Shown one piece after another: positions 12,601 through 21,533 of a stretch of DNA of 64,000 bases. The notes under the pieces are model-generated. The model saw nothing but the letters and a program-made list of their open reading frames with translations. It was not told where the DNA came from and searched no databases. The number at the start of each line of letters is the position of its first letter. Position 1 is the first letter of the stretch. Both the position numbers and the translations under genes were made by a program. Source of the stretch: Flabesymbios commensalis (taxonomy: Eukaryota; Annelida; Polychaeta; Terebellida; Flabelligeridae); assembly GCA_964017125.1 (NCBI GenBank), contig OZ024912.1:78775769-78839768 (forward strand), read 5' to 3'.

Positions 12601-15600
12601 TAAAGAAGTGTTCATTATACATAGCAAATTCAAGGTGTTGTTTTATTGTTGTCTCAGCATCACATATGATGGGACAACTCTTAAATACAAATAGGTGAAC
12701 AAATCACATTTGTTAGGAATTTGTCTTTTTTTCCAACCCTGTTGTTGTCAGGGAACTGCATATATTTTCACCCACTTGAAGTTGTGGGCCGTGGTAGCGA
12801 GACACAACTTAAAGTGGGTGAAAAATTAAATTATTCAATTGAGCACTTTATTTTTACAGTGCGTGAACCGTCTCTCCACGCACAGTAAAATTAAAAAAAT
12901 TATAATGGCTGTAGACCAATAACATAGGTATTCAAACGAAGCGGAAACAGCCAACTGAGCCATTTATGATAATTTCAAATGGAAAAAAAACCTTTGGTCT
13001 CCATGGTTTATAAAACTAGAGCCTGACGGCACTGTAGTAAAGCTTGTGCCGAGCTTCAGGATCAGTGTTTTAAGAAAAGCTAAGATGCAGCTGTTTCACA
13101 ATTGAGCAACAAATATATTGGTCCAAATGGGGTGTTGAATCCGACAGCAACTATCCTGTATCTCGTGTCTGACTGTCGTCAGCTCAATGTTGTTTTCAAT
13201 GTTTAGTCAGGGAGGGGGGGGGGGTGGGTGGGTGGTGATCATGCGTTGCACGTGTAATGTTGTGAATTCCCGGCGAGTGCACAGGGTAAGTCTTGATCTG
13301 TCACATCTATTTTTTACACCTCAAGTTGACACCTGTATTGAGTAGACTGCACACAGATTTCAGTGCACATAATAAACTCCTGATAAATACGCCCCCCAAC
13401 TTATCTCTATCTTTATTAGTAGGCTTGTATCCGGTCTATTAGGGATAATCGGGTAGGCCTACCCTAATGGAAATAGGCCTATTCTGTGAAACACAGTGAC
13501 GTCACTCGGTAAAAACAAGGTTATATAACACCCCCTCCCCCATACTTCATTCTGTAAAATGTAGTGACGTCACTCGGTGAAAACAAGGCTATATAAGAAC
13601 CCTCCCTCATACTTCATTGTATTAGCCAGCTCGGTGAACACAAAGGAGGTCGAGGTCATTGAGTTTCACAGAATAGGCTCAGGCTACTCCCTAAGTGACC
13701 CTGGACTGGGACCAGGGTCTGGGACTGTGGTGCAGCTCATTATTCAAAGCCGATCTATTACACAGAAACTTTTTTATATTAAAAAAACGTGTCTAGCAAA
13801 CAATTTAGTAGCCTAGGCACATTGCATGCTAGTAGGCCTACTGCTATTTGCTCAGATGTGATGGCAGTGTGTAGTGTTCAGAATTGAAATAACAAGAGTC
13901 AGGAGACAGAATAACCACTGCACAGTCGCTAAACCAATGTTGATTTAATGATAGACCAGCATAATAACAGTGTGAGACTGCAGGAGAACAGTAAATAGAC
14001 TCAGTATAATAGAACTCACTATAATAGAACTCACTATAATAGAACTCACAACTCGATAAGCCTAGATATATTGAGATTGCAAAGTTATTGATATAATTAC
14101 TGAGTTAATAACTTGATATTGAGTTGAAAACAATGATAGCCTAATTTAAATGTCACTTCTGGGGCTTCGCATATGGCTATGAGATTCATTAAGCATGGCA
14201 GGATTAGACTATGCATTGCCTGAGGGGTGTTTTTAAAGTTTTCAGAACGTATTCAGACTGTAGGCACAAGTAGGCCCTAGGCCTAAGTTTTCACTACAAA
14301 TGAATTGTTTTTTTTGCTGGTTTAATGTTAGAGCATTGTCTATGAAGCTCGCCCAACATTAATGCCACATCGGGTAAATGTTTGTTTTGTTGGGCAGTGA
14401 GTGGTCGATAGGCATATTATATATAGGCCCCATACATGTGTATTGGCAGGCCAGCAGAGACAAGACGTTGAATCAAAGTTGGCTTAACGTTGGGAGGCAG
14501 GTCAAAGCACTGAGGGTCAAAGTGTATTGCTAAGGTCACGTGTCACGCGTGACGTCACCTAACAGAGCCTGTGCACTGTAAGCCTGTACATGGCTGACAT
14601 TGTATTAGAGATAGGAATTGATGCGTCATTTATATCAGTGTTCATCTGATCAGCTGAGCCAAAATCTCAAAATCTGGCTTCATAGTGCAAATTATTCTTA
14701 ACACCCACATGGAGTTAGATATGTTCCCAATTCCACAAATATAAAGTTATTGCCGTGAAATTAATTATAAAGAAAACCTCTCAGACCCACATCATCGAAA
14801 AAGTAGAGCAAACGCTCTACTACAAATATTTCGGTGATGCAAGGGTTGAATTCACATGTTTATAATAATAATAATAACGATTTATTCCTGCTTTGTGTAC
14901 AAAAAAACATACAATACAAAAAGTCAGGTCATATGAAGCAACATTTCACACATATTTATCATATCATGGTTGTATTATCATACAAATATTAAAGACACAA
15001 ACATAGAGCAAATGTGAATATAAAAGATTATTAATAAGACATAAAAAATCTATCACAAATTGTACATCCGATTTAGTCAGCTTACTCATAGGACAGTGGT
15101 CACGTATATACAACAAATCAATTGTGTTCAATTATCTTTTATGAATTGATCATCACGATGTGTATGCTTACCTCAATATCATGTTTTATTTGTGGATAGA
15201 GCCTTCTGTAGAATTTGTTCTCTTTCGGTTCTTCACCAGGCTTAGGTCGAAATAAATATTGACCCCTAAACAACAGATTCAATGTGAGCCTTACATATAG
15301 CAGGTGTATATGATTTCAAGTCAACTACAGTAATATACCCTTGGAAAAAGTTGATGTATGGTGGATATTATTTTTTTCCAGTTCTCAAGCTTGGAACCAA
15401 TGCACTGCAACCATCCTAAAAAATACGTTTGTTTCCAATTTTGGACAACATTGTTAAAAATAAGGGTAAAAGATACTGCATGGCCTTTTGTGTAGTAAAG
15501 AAAACATTTATGCCCACACATTATTGCGGTTAAATTTTCAATCACGCGTCAGTCTCTGGAATCTTAGGACTAGCTTGGTTAACGTTGAGAAAACGTTGAA

Positions 15601-17049
15601 AATGAAGCTTGTGTTCTCTGGTTCTCATTTTCTTTGTCAAAAAACAATGTGTCTTGTACAAAGTGGAATCTTTTATGTAAAAATGATTTATATCAATACA
15701 AAAATTCTAAAAACTTTTGCCGCAATCCCTCATAGAATTTTTGACAGTCTAAAATAAATCTTGCCTCACGGAATTTTTGGGTCTAAAAGAAAACTTTTTA
15801 CTACCTACCGCTTGGAAATTACCGCTGATTTCCACAAGCTGAAAAATATGCAGCTTTGAGTATTAAAATGAATGAAAAATTGGTACAATAATCACAATAA
15901 CGAGGTTCTGACATTTCATTGCACATATTTCTACTTGGGTATTTTATCAAATCAGGACATTTTTGTTCACCTTGAGATGGAAATTTCGACAACAATTCAT
16001 GCAGGTTATAGTAGACTACTTACCATCCCCGTCGTTCTGAAAGGCCTTTCCACTGCATATCTGTGCAAACCATTCTCTCTATCAATTTCTTCCATAACAT
16101 ACCATCCTGTATGACTCTGTACCATTCCTTACACACAAGCTCTGCTGCACACATTGATTTAGAGTCGGCATATGACAATATGCTTTCGGCAATGTGGTCA
16201 AGGCCCTTTGCTGCATAAAAGGCATATATTTATAGATAAGAGATGACAATGTCAATATAATCTGATTTGCTATGTAAACTGATTTTAAAATCTTGCTAAT
16301 ATTTTCAGAGGCTCTCATCTTGATAACTTATCCAGGAGATTCATATGAGCATGTTGAAATTTGATAACAAAATAATTCAAAATTCGATAACAGCTGTAAA
16401 TTTTATAATGTACATCAATATTATTGAAACCAGGGCTAGACACTATTTGATTACACCTTCAAGAAATTTTTTGGGGTACTTGCCTCACCCCCCCCCCCCC
16501 AATTTATCACTTGTCCGACTTGCCACTGACATTCATTGTCTGTTGTGTAAGTCGCTGAAATTTTAAAAAGTGCAAATTGAAGCTATTGGCCAGGGTGCTA
16601 CCCTCAGTAATTTTTTACTTTCAGCCCACCTGAAATTGGTTGGGCAAGCATTAGTGTCAAGTCCTGGAAACACATTCAAAAGGAGATGAGCAGCATGAAA
16701 TATGACACAAATTAAACTTCATGATAATAATAACAACCATTTTTACCCTTAAAGAATAGAATACGTTTTAAAATCAAGTAAATATAATTATCCATTATAA
16801 ATAAGGTTTCAACTAACATGGGAGAGCAGAAATGAAATCTCTCTGAAGCATTGGTTTGAGGAATGAGTTGACTTGTCCATGTTGGTAGTGACACATTCTT
16901 GAGAGCAGGTGCTCTACAAACTCTATTTGTTCTGTTTCTGCCCATTTGTCAAAAAAATTTGAACACTGTTCTTTCTCTTTCTGAAAGGAAGGCGTGGACA
17001 CACCCTTTTTTACTGGTGAAATGCTGGAAACCATTGCCGCTGCCTCCTC
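562..17049 (-). CDS. BTRC: beta-TrCP (F-box/WD40 SCF receptor), partial, 8 exons
   Basis: Substrate receptor of the SCF cullin-RING ubiquitin ligase: the F-box binds SKP1 and the WD40 propeller binds phosphodegrons (DpSGXXpS type) such as those of beta-catenin and IkB; cytoplasm and nucleus (family knowledge). Eight exons read in order on the minus strand: 17049-16818, 16210-16024, 15265-15172, 12572-12435, 11078-10960, 4009-3904, 1551-1289, 672-562. All have AG/GT borders and joining them keeps one frame for about 416 residues: D domain ([15 protein letters not shown]), F-box ([13 protein letters not shown]), linker, then six WD40 repeats to RIVSGAYDG. Identity to vertebrate BTRC/FBXW11 is very high. 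Vertebrate proteins are about 530-600 aa; the N-terminal exon(s) and the last blade plus C-tail are missing here, the latter because the gene runs off the left edge. BTRC and FBXW11 arose by vertebrate duplication, so an invertebrate has one pro-ortholog. Introns are long and full of repeats. Confidence 0.97.
1044..1199 (-). mobile_element. MITE copy, gtcagattctgac family (family A), fragment
   Basis: Minus-strand reading starts TTAACCCTTACAGCGTGG, passes through the inner dyad gacgtctgtagacgtc and on to the AT-rich body with ccctttggtctcca. The same order occurs at 1964, 4278, 12855, 55597, 56349 and 60811, which defines the family. No coding capacity. It lies in a BTRC intron. Confidence 0.75.
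1289..1551 (-). CDS. BTRC: BTRC exon: WD40 repeats 4 and 5
   Basis: Acceptor tatgtttag, donor gtaggtg. Encodes [68 protein letters not shown] and [11 protein letters not shown]. Near-identical to vertebrate BTRC/FBXW11. 263 bp; last codon is split and finished by the next exon. Confidence 0.99.
1964..2215 (+). mobile_element. MITE copy, family A
   Basis: Reads taacccttagagtgcgggg, an inner dyad of gtcagaatctga and gtcagattctga, tatccccgcactgtgagag, then the shared body (ggtattcaaatgaatcagaa, gatgatttcgaattg, aaaaccctttg) and ends near ttttaagggctaaag. The first 90 bases fold back on themselves around gtctgtagacg-like centres. Intronic in BTRC. Confidence 0.8.
2405..2709 (+). mobile_element. 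Dimeric tRNA-derived SINE, copy 1
   Basis: About 305 bp with two tRNA-like heads. Head 1: gtagtggttagcatcgctgc (A-box-like) and gggattcggttcccgg (B-box-like). Head 2: cctccgtgaccaagagatag and agggctcgaatttcgaatcc. It ends in a cattt-rich tail (ttcatttcatttcg). Two more copies are at 53600 (+) and 23694 (-), which fixes the ends. A G-run directly precedes it. Noncoding; in a BTRC intron, antisense to the gene. Confidence 0.85.
2843..2881. repeat. Perfect hairpin, about 19-bp arms
   Basis: ttgtacaaagtcaatcattt is followed directly by its reverse complement aaatgattgactttgtac. The rest of 2710-3903 (BTRC intron) shows nothing else I recognise beyond this and the 25-bp palindrome at 3660. Confidence 0.8.
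3660..3684. repeat. 25-bp near-perfect palindrome
   Basis: ggttcactgtcat and tgacagtgaacc are reverse complements around one central base. No surrounding terminal repeats seen. Confidence 0.75.
3904..4009 (-). CDS. BTRC: BTRC exon: WD40 repeat 3
   Basis: Acceptor tgttgttttag, donor gtacgt. Encodes [28 protein letters not shown] and IMVTCSK, matching human [23 protein letters not shown] by eye. 106 bp. The intron upstream (4010-10959) is the longest seen in this gene and carries the 26-bp satellite and a 2.3-kb transposon. Confidence 0.98.
4278..4500 (+). mobile_element. MITE copy, family A, merging into the satellite
   Basis: Reads ggggaccgactttagacttc, the dyad region, ggtattcaaatgaagcagaa, then cagtttgtataaaaaaattc and catcattcaagtgttaatgc. 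Its 3' end, where other copies have ttaagggttaa, is the first unit of the 26-bp satellite that follows. Confidence 0.8.
4461..8321. repeat. 26-bp satellite, about 148 copies
   Basis: Uninterrupted head-to-tail array of a 26-bp unit, tcatttaagggttaatgctc plus atttcc. Four main variants alternate (gctcatttcctc, gcttatttcatc, acccatttcctc, actcatttcctc) and recur in blocks of several units, showing higher-order duplication. A few units have lost one base. Divergence between units is low. The array sits in the BTRC intron 4010-10959 and has no coding potential. Confidence 0.98.
8685..9632. mobile_element. Element with internal 161-bp tandem repeats and gcccgcc ends
   Basis: Starts aacaagagcacactcgacaa then tagcccgccg and ends aattaaaaggcgggcta. 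Inside are five to six repeats of about 158-163 bp (starts near 8808, 8969, 9127, 9289, 9452), each with gccattattgaacttgtcc, agtaacatgcataacaa, cttttcaagttatcgcgccc and acaaggtcaaattattgacg. The architecture and the aacaagagcac end are shared with the element at 63258. Nested within the 8444-10749 transposon. Confidence 0.75.
9768..9827 (-). promoter_or_regulatory. Two CTCF-like motifs 46 bp apart
   Basis: On the minus strand TCACCAGGTGGCGC (9781-9768) and TCACCAGATGGCGC (9827-9814) each match 13 of 14 positions of the bilaterian CTCF core CCASYAGRKGGCRS. A weaker third copy is at 10327-10314. All are inside a repeated transposon, so chance or lineage-specific sites are equally possible. Confidence 0.3.
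10960..11078 (-). CDS. BTRC: BTRC exon: WD40 repeat 2
   Basis: Acceptor tgatttttccag, donor gtatgt. Encodes [31 protein letters not shown] and SGSSDSTVR, the second blade. The final Arg codon is split across the intron (AG then A), as in the next two exon pairs. 119 bp. Confidence 0.98.
11344..12150. mobile_element. TIR DNA transposon copy, truncated, TA-flanked family
   Basis: Begins TA|CCGTATCTCCCCGCGTATAA and is homologous in inverted orientation to the element ending at 43335: shared blocks include ctcgtattata-type words, cacggcaaagtggatgtcat, atatttcgccgacaaattta, tgcagattagccgcatcg and tttgccataggaaatataat. Homology stops near 12150, so the far end is missing. No transposase. Lies in a BTRC intron. 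The rest of 12151-12434 shows nothing recognised. Confidence 0.75.
12435..12572 (-). CDS. BTRC: BTRC exon: WD40 repeat 1
   Basis: Acceptor ttatttgcag, donor gtcagt. 46 whole codons: [18 protein letters not shown] then [17 protein letters not shown] and [11 protein letters not shown]. The [15 protein letters not shown] segment is the hallmark first blade of beta-TrCP and is practically invariant in animals. Confidence 0.98.
12855..13030 (+). mobile_element. MITE copy, family A, degraded
   Basis: acagtgcgtgaaccgtctct and ccacgcacagtaaaatt form the short terminal dyad; the body (tataatggctgtagaccaat, ggtattcaaacgaagcgg, tttggtctccatggttta) matches the copies at 4278 and 55597. The inner gtcagattctgac segment is absent. 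Confidence 0.65.
13429..13625 (+). promoter_or_regulatory. 68-bp tandem duplication, each unit with CRE and TATA box
   Basis: Two units, spaced 68 bp, each read gtgacgtcactcggt then about 18 bp on tatataa: CREs (TGACGTCA, perfect palindromes) at 13497-13504 and 13565-13572, TATA boxes at 13522-13528 and 13590-13596. Pyrimidine-rich sequence and catacttcatt follow each. The arrangement looks like a duplicated core promoter firing to the right, antisense to BTRC within its intron. The short reading frame downstream (13577-13816) has no recognisable domain, so a promoter of a repeat is possible. Confidence 0.45.
13998..14048. repeat. Short tandem repeat, 16-bp unit, about three copies
   Basis: Unit actataatagaactc repeats about three times. 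13626-15171 is BTRC intron in which, apart from this and a (taa)n stretch at 14867-14883 that may be a LINE tail, I see nothing recognisable. Confidence 0.8.
15172..15265 (-). CDS. BTRC: BTRC exon: F-box to WD40 linker
   Basis: Acceptor ctgttgtttag, donor gtaagc. Encodes [18 protein letters not shown] then [13 protein letters not shown], matching human GQYLFKNKPPDG... SFYRALYPKIIQDIE. 94 bp, completes the previous Trp codon and ends in phase 0. The short middle part (PKPGEEPKE) is the least conserved part, as expected for the linker. Confidence 0.96.
16024..16210 (-). CDS. BTRC: BTRC exon: F-box core
   Basis: Bounded by ttttatgcag and gtaagt. After completing a split serine codon it reads [18 protein letters not shown], then [31 protein letters not shown] and LSERRGW. 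This is the SKP1-binding F-box plus the following helices, nearly identical to the vertebrate protein (GLDHIAENILSYLDAKS). 187 bp; ends with two bases of the tryptophan codon. Confidence 0.97.
16432..16672. mobile_element. hAT-like MITE
   Basis: Left end ccagggctagacactatttg and right end gcattagtgtcaagtcctgg are inverted repeats of the cagggNtcgacact type also seen at 18892 and 21226. No coding capacity; contains a C-run. Lies in a BTRC intron between the D-domain and F-box exons. Confidence 0.65.
16818..17049 (-). CDS. BTRC: BTRC exon: D (dimerisation) domain and start of F-box
   Basis: Acceptor tttttcactctag precedes the exon and gttagt follows it. It encodes 77 codons plus one base: an acidic-to-alanine start, then [33 protein letters not shown] and [14 protein letters not shown]. 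This is the homodimerisation D domain followed by the first helix of the F-box. Human counterpart reads YEKEKELCVKYF and MLQRDFITALP. The exon enters in phase 0, so at least one further upstream exon with the start codon is expected at higher coordinates. Confidence 0.95.
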
Positions 17050-17841
17050 CTAGAGTGAAAAAAAAGATTAAAAAAAACAACACCTCAAATTTAATTGTCA
17101 ACATTTTAAACGTTGTGCTGCTTAATTTTTTTTACTAGACATGGTCAGCAGTTATCTTGCTTTCAGGGTTGTCGGGATTGTTTTTGAAATGGAGTGGCTA
17201 GGCCTACTGGAATGATTGGTACAGCAGAGTTACAATGGCCGTCAATGGGAGCCTGGCATTCAGTAAACAAGATCGAAGCACAGCAACAAATTTTCATTGC
17301 TCAGGGTTCGAAATTAGAAGTGGTCCTGTGGCCCGAGGCCACCAAATGTGACCCATCTGTACATAATGAGTCTCATGTCGGTAAAATACAACATAGAGTC
17401 GATGGTACAATTGAATAGCACACAGCTGGAGCTCTAATATGACGAAAATTAGCTTTAAAGTCATAGCAACAATTTTGATAGTAAGTTCTTTATATTAAAA
17501 AAAATAGTTCCTTTTAGCCAAACAGGTTCTTCGGCCAAACCTGGAAAATGTGTATGTAGTTTTCTATGATTGATTTTATAGCCCAGGATGTCTACTTTCA
17601 GAATCTGCCCATTGGCATTTTTAAACTAGAGCCTAACGACACTGAAGTAGAGCTTGCGACAACCTTCAGGGTTATTGTTCTACCGACAGCTAAAATGGAA
17701 CTGTCTCACAATAATTATTAAAGCTGCTTAACCTGTTAGGCCCAGCTGTTTTGCTTATTTTAATCAAAAGACCAAATCTTTGAAAATGGTGTTTAATTTA
17801 TTATTTAACTGTTTAAAGTATTAAAACCCAGTGGGATTTCT

Positions 17842-18770
17842 GAACTTTGAACTTTAAAGTCTGAAGTTCAAAGTCTGAACTCTTTAAGTCACAAGAAATC
17901 TGAAGTAGCCTATATTGACCAAAGTCTGAAATTCTAAGACAGAAGTTCAAAATCCGAAGGACGAGGGCTGTCCGAAGTATGTCCAAAGTCTAAAATCCGA
18001 ACGCTAAGTCTAGAGTTCAAAGTTTGAAGTCGGAATTCTGAAGTTCGAAGTCTGTCCGAAGTCTTAAATCTGAAGTGTGAAATTCAAAGTCAGAAGTCCA
18101 AAATCCGAAGTCTGATGTTCGAAGTCTGGCCGAGGTCCAAAAGTCTGAATTAGGAGTCTGACGTCTGAAGTCTGTACGAAATTTGTCTGAAGTCTGTCAT
18201 AAGTCTGAAAACTGTCCGAAGTCTATCTGAAGTGGTCTACATGATAGCGATCACCATTGATCAGCAATTCTCCTGATCCTGACAACATATATTAGAATGT
18301 ATTTCTTGAGCTTATTTGGTTACATATGTATGTTTGTTTTTATTATGTGACAAATAAATCGTCTGAAGTTTGACGGCTGTAAGATGTCTGACAATGAAGG
18401 CTACAATCAGACGTCTGAAGTATGTCCGAAGTTCACAATCCGAAGTCTGAAAACTGATGTTTAAACTCCATAGTCTGATGTACGAAGTCTGACTAAATCT
18501 GAAGTTTGATGTCCGACGGCTGTCCGAAAACTGTCTGAATTATGTACAAAGGCTGAAGTACTACGTATGACTGTTCAAAACCTGAAGTCCAAAAACCAAA
18601 GTCTGAAGTCCAAAGTATGTCCAAAGTCGAAAATCCGAGTCTGAAACCAAAGTCTGAGTCTGTCAGTTGTCTAAGTCTGAAACCGAAGTCCAGAGTTTAA
18701 CGCCCAAAATTTAAAGTTGAATGTCCGATATCGAAAGTCTATCTGAAGTTCTTTCAAAGTTTTTTTACAA
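17842..18770. repeat. Degenerate GAAGTCTG-type tandem array
   Basis: Two blocks (17842-18240 and 18355-18770) are built almost wholly from irregular repeats of gaagtctgaa, gaagtctgtcc and gaagtccaaa words, with a unit near 10-11 bp. Between them lies 110 bp of ordinary sequence. The unit is too degenerate to give a fixed period by eye. Not coding: stops occur in all frames. The stretch 17050-17841 holds only an isolated hAT-like end (cagggttcgaaattag, 17303) and nothing else recognised. Confidence 0.75.
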
Positions 18771-18891
18771 TTATTATAACTTTGTCATACAATACCGGTA
18801 TTAGATATTGTGTGTTTGAGGATCAATTATGACAATAGCAGGCCAATTGTACCGATAAGCCTGCATATTCCTATAATTATTTTAGGCCTAG

Positions 18892-19111
18892 CAGGGATCG
18901 ACACTAACTGATTTCAGGTAGTAGCCCAAAGGGCAAGTAACTTCAGATAATTACTGGCCCTTAGCCTTATCGTTCTAGTCCTTAGTGTACACAGTATCAA
19001 GGGGAGTGTAATTTTTCCGTTGCTCCTAGGGCCAGTATCATAGGTGATTTACTGGCCCTTAATGATTTTACTGGCCTCCGGCCAACGCGCCAGTGTTAGT
19101 GTCGATCCCTG
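18892..19111. mobile_element. hAT-like MITE, cagggatcgacactaac family, copy 1
   Basis: Ends cagggatcgacactaactga and cagtgttagtgtcgatccctg are inverted; the direct repeat cctag flanks it. Inner arms tagtagcccaaagggca and cctccggccaacgcgcca also pair loosely. About 220 bp, no coding. Second copy at 21226. The rest of 19112-19900 shows nothing recognised. Confidence 0.8.
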
Positions 19112-19899
19112 CCTAGGTAGTCAAATTTTCATTTCTACGTTTTTTAATCAAGGTCTACTATATTATCCGAAGATCACATTATCAAAATATATAAAAAGGT
19201 GAAATAATATTTCAGAACGAGATTATATAGACTAACATTCAATTAACAAACAATATAAAATGCAAACACATGTGTAGGCCTACATGTATTTAAATACAAA
19301 CGATTAGGCCTACCTCTAATACAATTTATACTATTTATAATTATATTGATCAGAATTTAATTGGACAGCCCCTCCTCTAATGCAGCAAAATTTAGTACCA
19401 ACTCTAAACACCTTTAAATACAGACTGGATAGATACTGGGGGCATTTTCAATATATTTTGGAGAAGCCTCCGCATGCACACACATACGGAAGATACAGAC
19501 GAGCCAATAGCTCAAGATAATAAAGAGCTATCTGACGAAAACAGTCAACAGGTCTCTGACCTACAAAGGCTGTAACGGATGGTAAATGGTAAATATACAC
19601 CCTTGAAAATGCCTATCAAATGCACCAGAGATCATCTTCCAAATAATTACCATTAGTTCAAAATAAAATTACGCTAAGGTGCATTCATTTATAGATCTAT
19701 TATTGTAAATATAATCAATTTTAAGAAAAGCAATATACCAACTCTAAAATGCCTCTAGAATGCACCAGACATGCCAGAGGCTGAGAGCACATTTTATTTT
19801 CCAATAATTACCAAAACATATTTTTAGTTACAGATTTGGCTAAAGGTGTTCTCATTTAGATTATTACTTGGCTTATAATGTACATATATGAGCCAAGAC

Positions 19900-20250
19900 T
19901 GGCCCTGATAACATAGTCAGGTAGCAAATTGTCCTCACATAGATGTCGCTCATGTCTCACCAGCAAAGATTGATGCAAACTATATAGCCGTGAACTGTAG
20001 CTGTATTTTATCTAAATTCAGGTCCAATATGTCACATATCAACTCAAGAGTCAGAGATTTAAGTAAATGTATTTATTATAAGCAAGATGATGTTAGATTG
20101 GCCAAATCTTCCAATTAGTCATGTAGGCATAGGTAATCAGATTGAGTCTAGACTGAGTAGCAATTTGAAGTTGGTATCAATGTTACTTTGATACTCGATT
20201 CATGGCTATGTGGCTCGCTGCGCTCGCCCAGAGCCTTTGTTTACTCGGCT
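19900..20250 (+). repeat. Dispersed repeat, inverted partner of 27235-27985
   Basis: Shares with the reverse complement of 27235-27985 the blocks acatagtcaggtagcaa, gatgtcgctcatgtc, gcaaagattgatgcaaa, atgtcacatatcaactcaag and ggctcgctgcgctcgccca. Function and class unknown; no clear terminal repeats. Confidence 0.65.
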
Positions 20251-20288
20251 ACAACTAATCATACACGTAGTGGCAGAATAAGGATTGC

Positions 20289-20845
20289 AGTCAGTGGGAT
20301 CCAGTCATTCCGTAAACGAGGCTGTCCATTGATTTACATTATAACATACTTGCCAACCTTTTGATTATAAAAATCGGTAGGTTTTCACCTGGCCGGCAAG
20401 ATGTGGCCCCCGGGTACGCCAAAGGCGAGCCTGCCTTGCTAGTGGGGTCCAGGGGCATGCCCCCCCCCCCGTATTTTTTTGAAAATACATGTGCCATTTC
20501 CTGGATTCTATGTGCCATTTTCTGCCACAGTTTCACCATTTATTTTAACAGGTGGTTGACGGCAGTATCAGATAGTAGCTGGGGTAGATCTCGGGGTAGA
20601 TTTACACTTACAGATGTTTTTTATTTTTATGAGCTGATAATTTGAAATGCGGTAGAATAGGCTTATAAAATCGGTAGGCGGTGGATAGGCCATGATATTG
20701 GTAGCCTACTGCATGAATCGGTAGGGTTGGCAGGTATGTTATAAAGAATCACATACTATTAGTCACTGTCGTCTTTATGATGTAACTCTATGGGCAGCCT
20801 CCTTTACGAAATGACGGTCTCCCATTCACTGCCATTATGTCTTTG
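20289..20845. mobile_element. Foldback/TIR element with a nested insertion
   Basis: Left arm agtcagtgggatccagtcat, cgtaaacgaggctgtcc, gatttacattata; right arm, reversed, agtgaatgggagaccgtcat, cgtaaaggaggctgccc, gagttacatcata. Between the arms lies the element at 20349-20739. A related single arm occurs at 17225-17270. Confidence 0.6.
20349..20739. mobile_element. TIR element, acatacttgccaacc ends
   Basis: Left acatacttgccaacctttt with aaaatcggtagg close by; right aatcggtagggttggcaggt with atgt. Inner copies of atcggtagg repeat near the right end. tata flanks both ends. About 390 bp, with a C-run; nonautonomous. Class uncertain. Confidence 0.6.
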
Positions 20846-20937
20846 CTACAGATACGAATATCCACTTGTTTAACAGTTGTTTAACTTATTCTTACAAGTT
20901 ATTCAATGAAGACTCAAGTTTCTATCTTTTGAAAAAG

Positions 20938-21533
20938 TGACAGGCCCAGGTTAAAATCATCAAAAAATCTGTTATTTTATTTTGGCTTCTTAATATGACC
21001 ATATGATGTAAACATGTCCTCAGATTAGAACTGCGAACGTTTTTTAATTTTTCTGCTGCGCATTTACCAGTTGGGCCAGATATAGAGACGAAATTACTGA
21101 TTTCTAATTATTGACAACCATGTCAAAAATAAGAAATACAGGAATTTCGTCTCTATCCTATATCTAGCCTAACTGGTGAATGCGCAGCAGAAAAATTAAA
21201 AAACTTTTGCAGTTCTAGTCTAAGGCAGGGATCGACATTAACTGATTCCAGGTAGTAGCCCAAAGGGCCAGTAGCTTCAGATAATTTCTGGCCCTTAGCT
21301 TTATCGTTCTAGTCCTTAGTGTACACTGTATCAAAGGGGTGTGATTTTTTCATTCGCCCAAGGGCCAGTATCTCAGGCAATTTACTGGCCCTTAGTGATT
21401 TTTACTGGCCTCGGGCCAACGGGCCAGTGTTAGTGTCGAACCCTGCTAAGGACATGTTTACATCATATGGTGATATTAAGAAGCCAAAATAAAAACACCG
21501 ATTTTTTTATGATTTTACTTTTTAGCCTGGTCC
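20938..21533. mobile_element. Long foldback element with a hAT-like MITE in one arm
   Basis: Left arm 20938-21095 (caggcccaggttaaaatcat ... tggcttcttaatatgacc ... tgctgcgcatttaccag ... gagacgaaatt) is the reverse complement of 21143-21222 plus 21446-21533 (aatttcgtctctatcc ... ctggtgaatgcgcagcag ... catatggtgatattaagaag ... gcctggtcc). Loop about 47 bp. The right arm is split by the MITE at 21226-21445, with ctaagg on both sides. Confidence 0.85.
21226..21445. mobile_element. hAT-like MITE, cagggatcgacactaac family, copy 2
   Basis: Ends cagggatcgacattaactg and agtgttagtgtcgaaccctg; flanked by the direct repeat ctaagg from the foldback arm it entered. About 90% alike by eye to the copy at 18892. 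Confidence 0.85.

Noticed and set aside
13200-13240. G-rich run as a regulatory G-quadruplex
   Set aside because: Several unrelated G or C runs occur in the window (2391, 16489, 20461, 37748, 39951), mostly at or in transposons; nothing singles this one out.
13577-13816. 79-codon frame downstream of the CRE/TATA modules as a gene
   Set aside because: No conserved motif, the ATG lies within the second module before the expected start site, and no splice or poly(A) context supports it.
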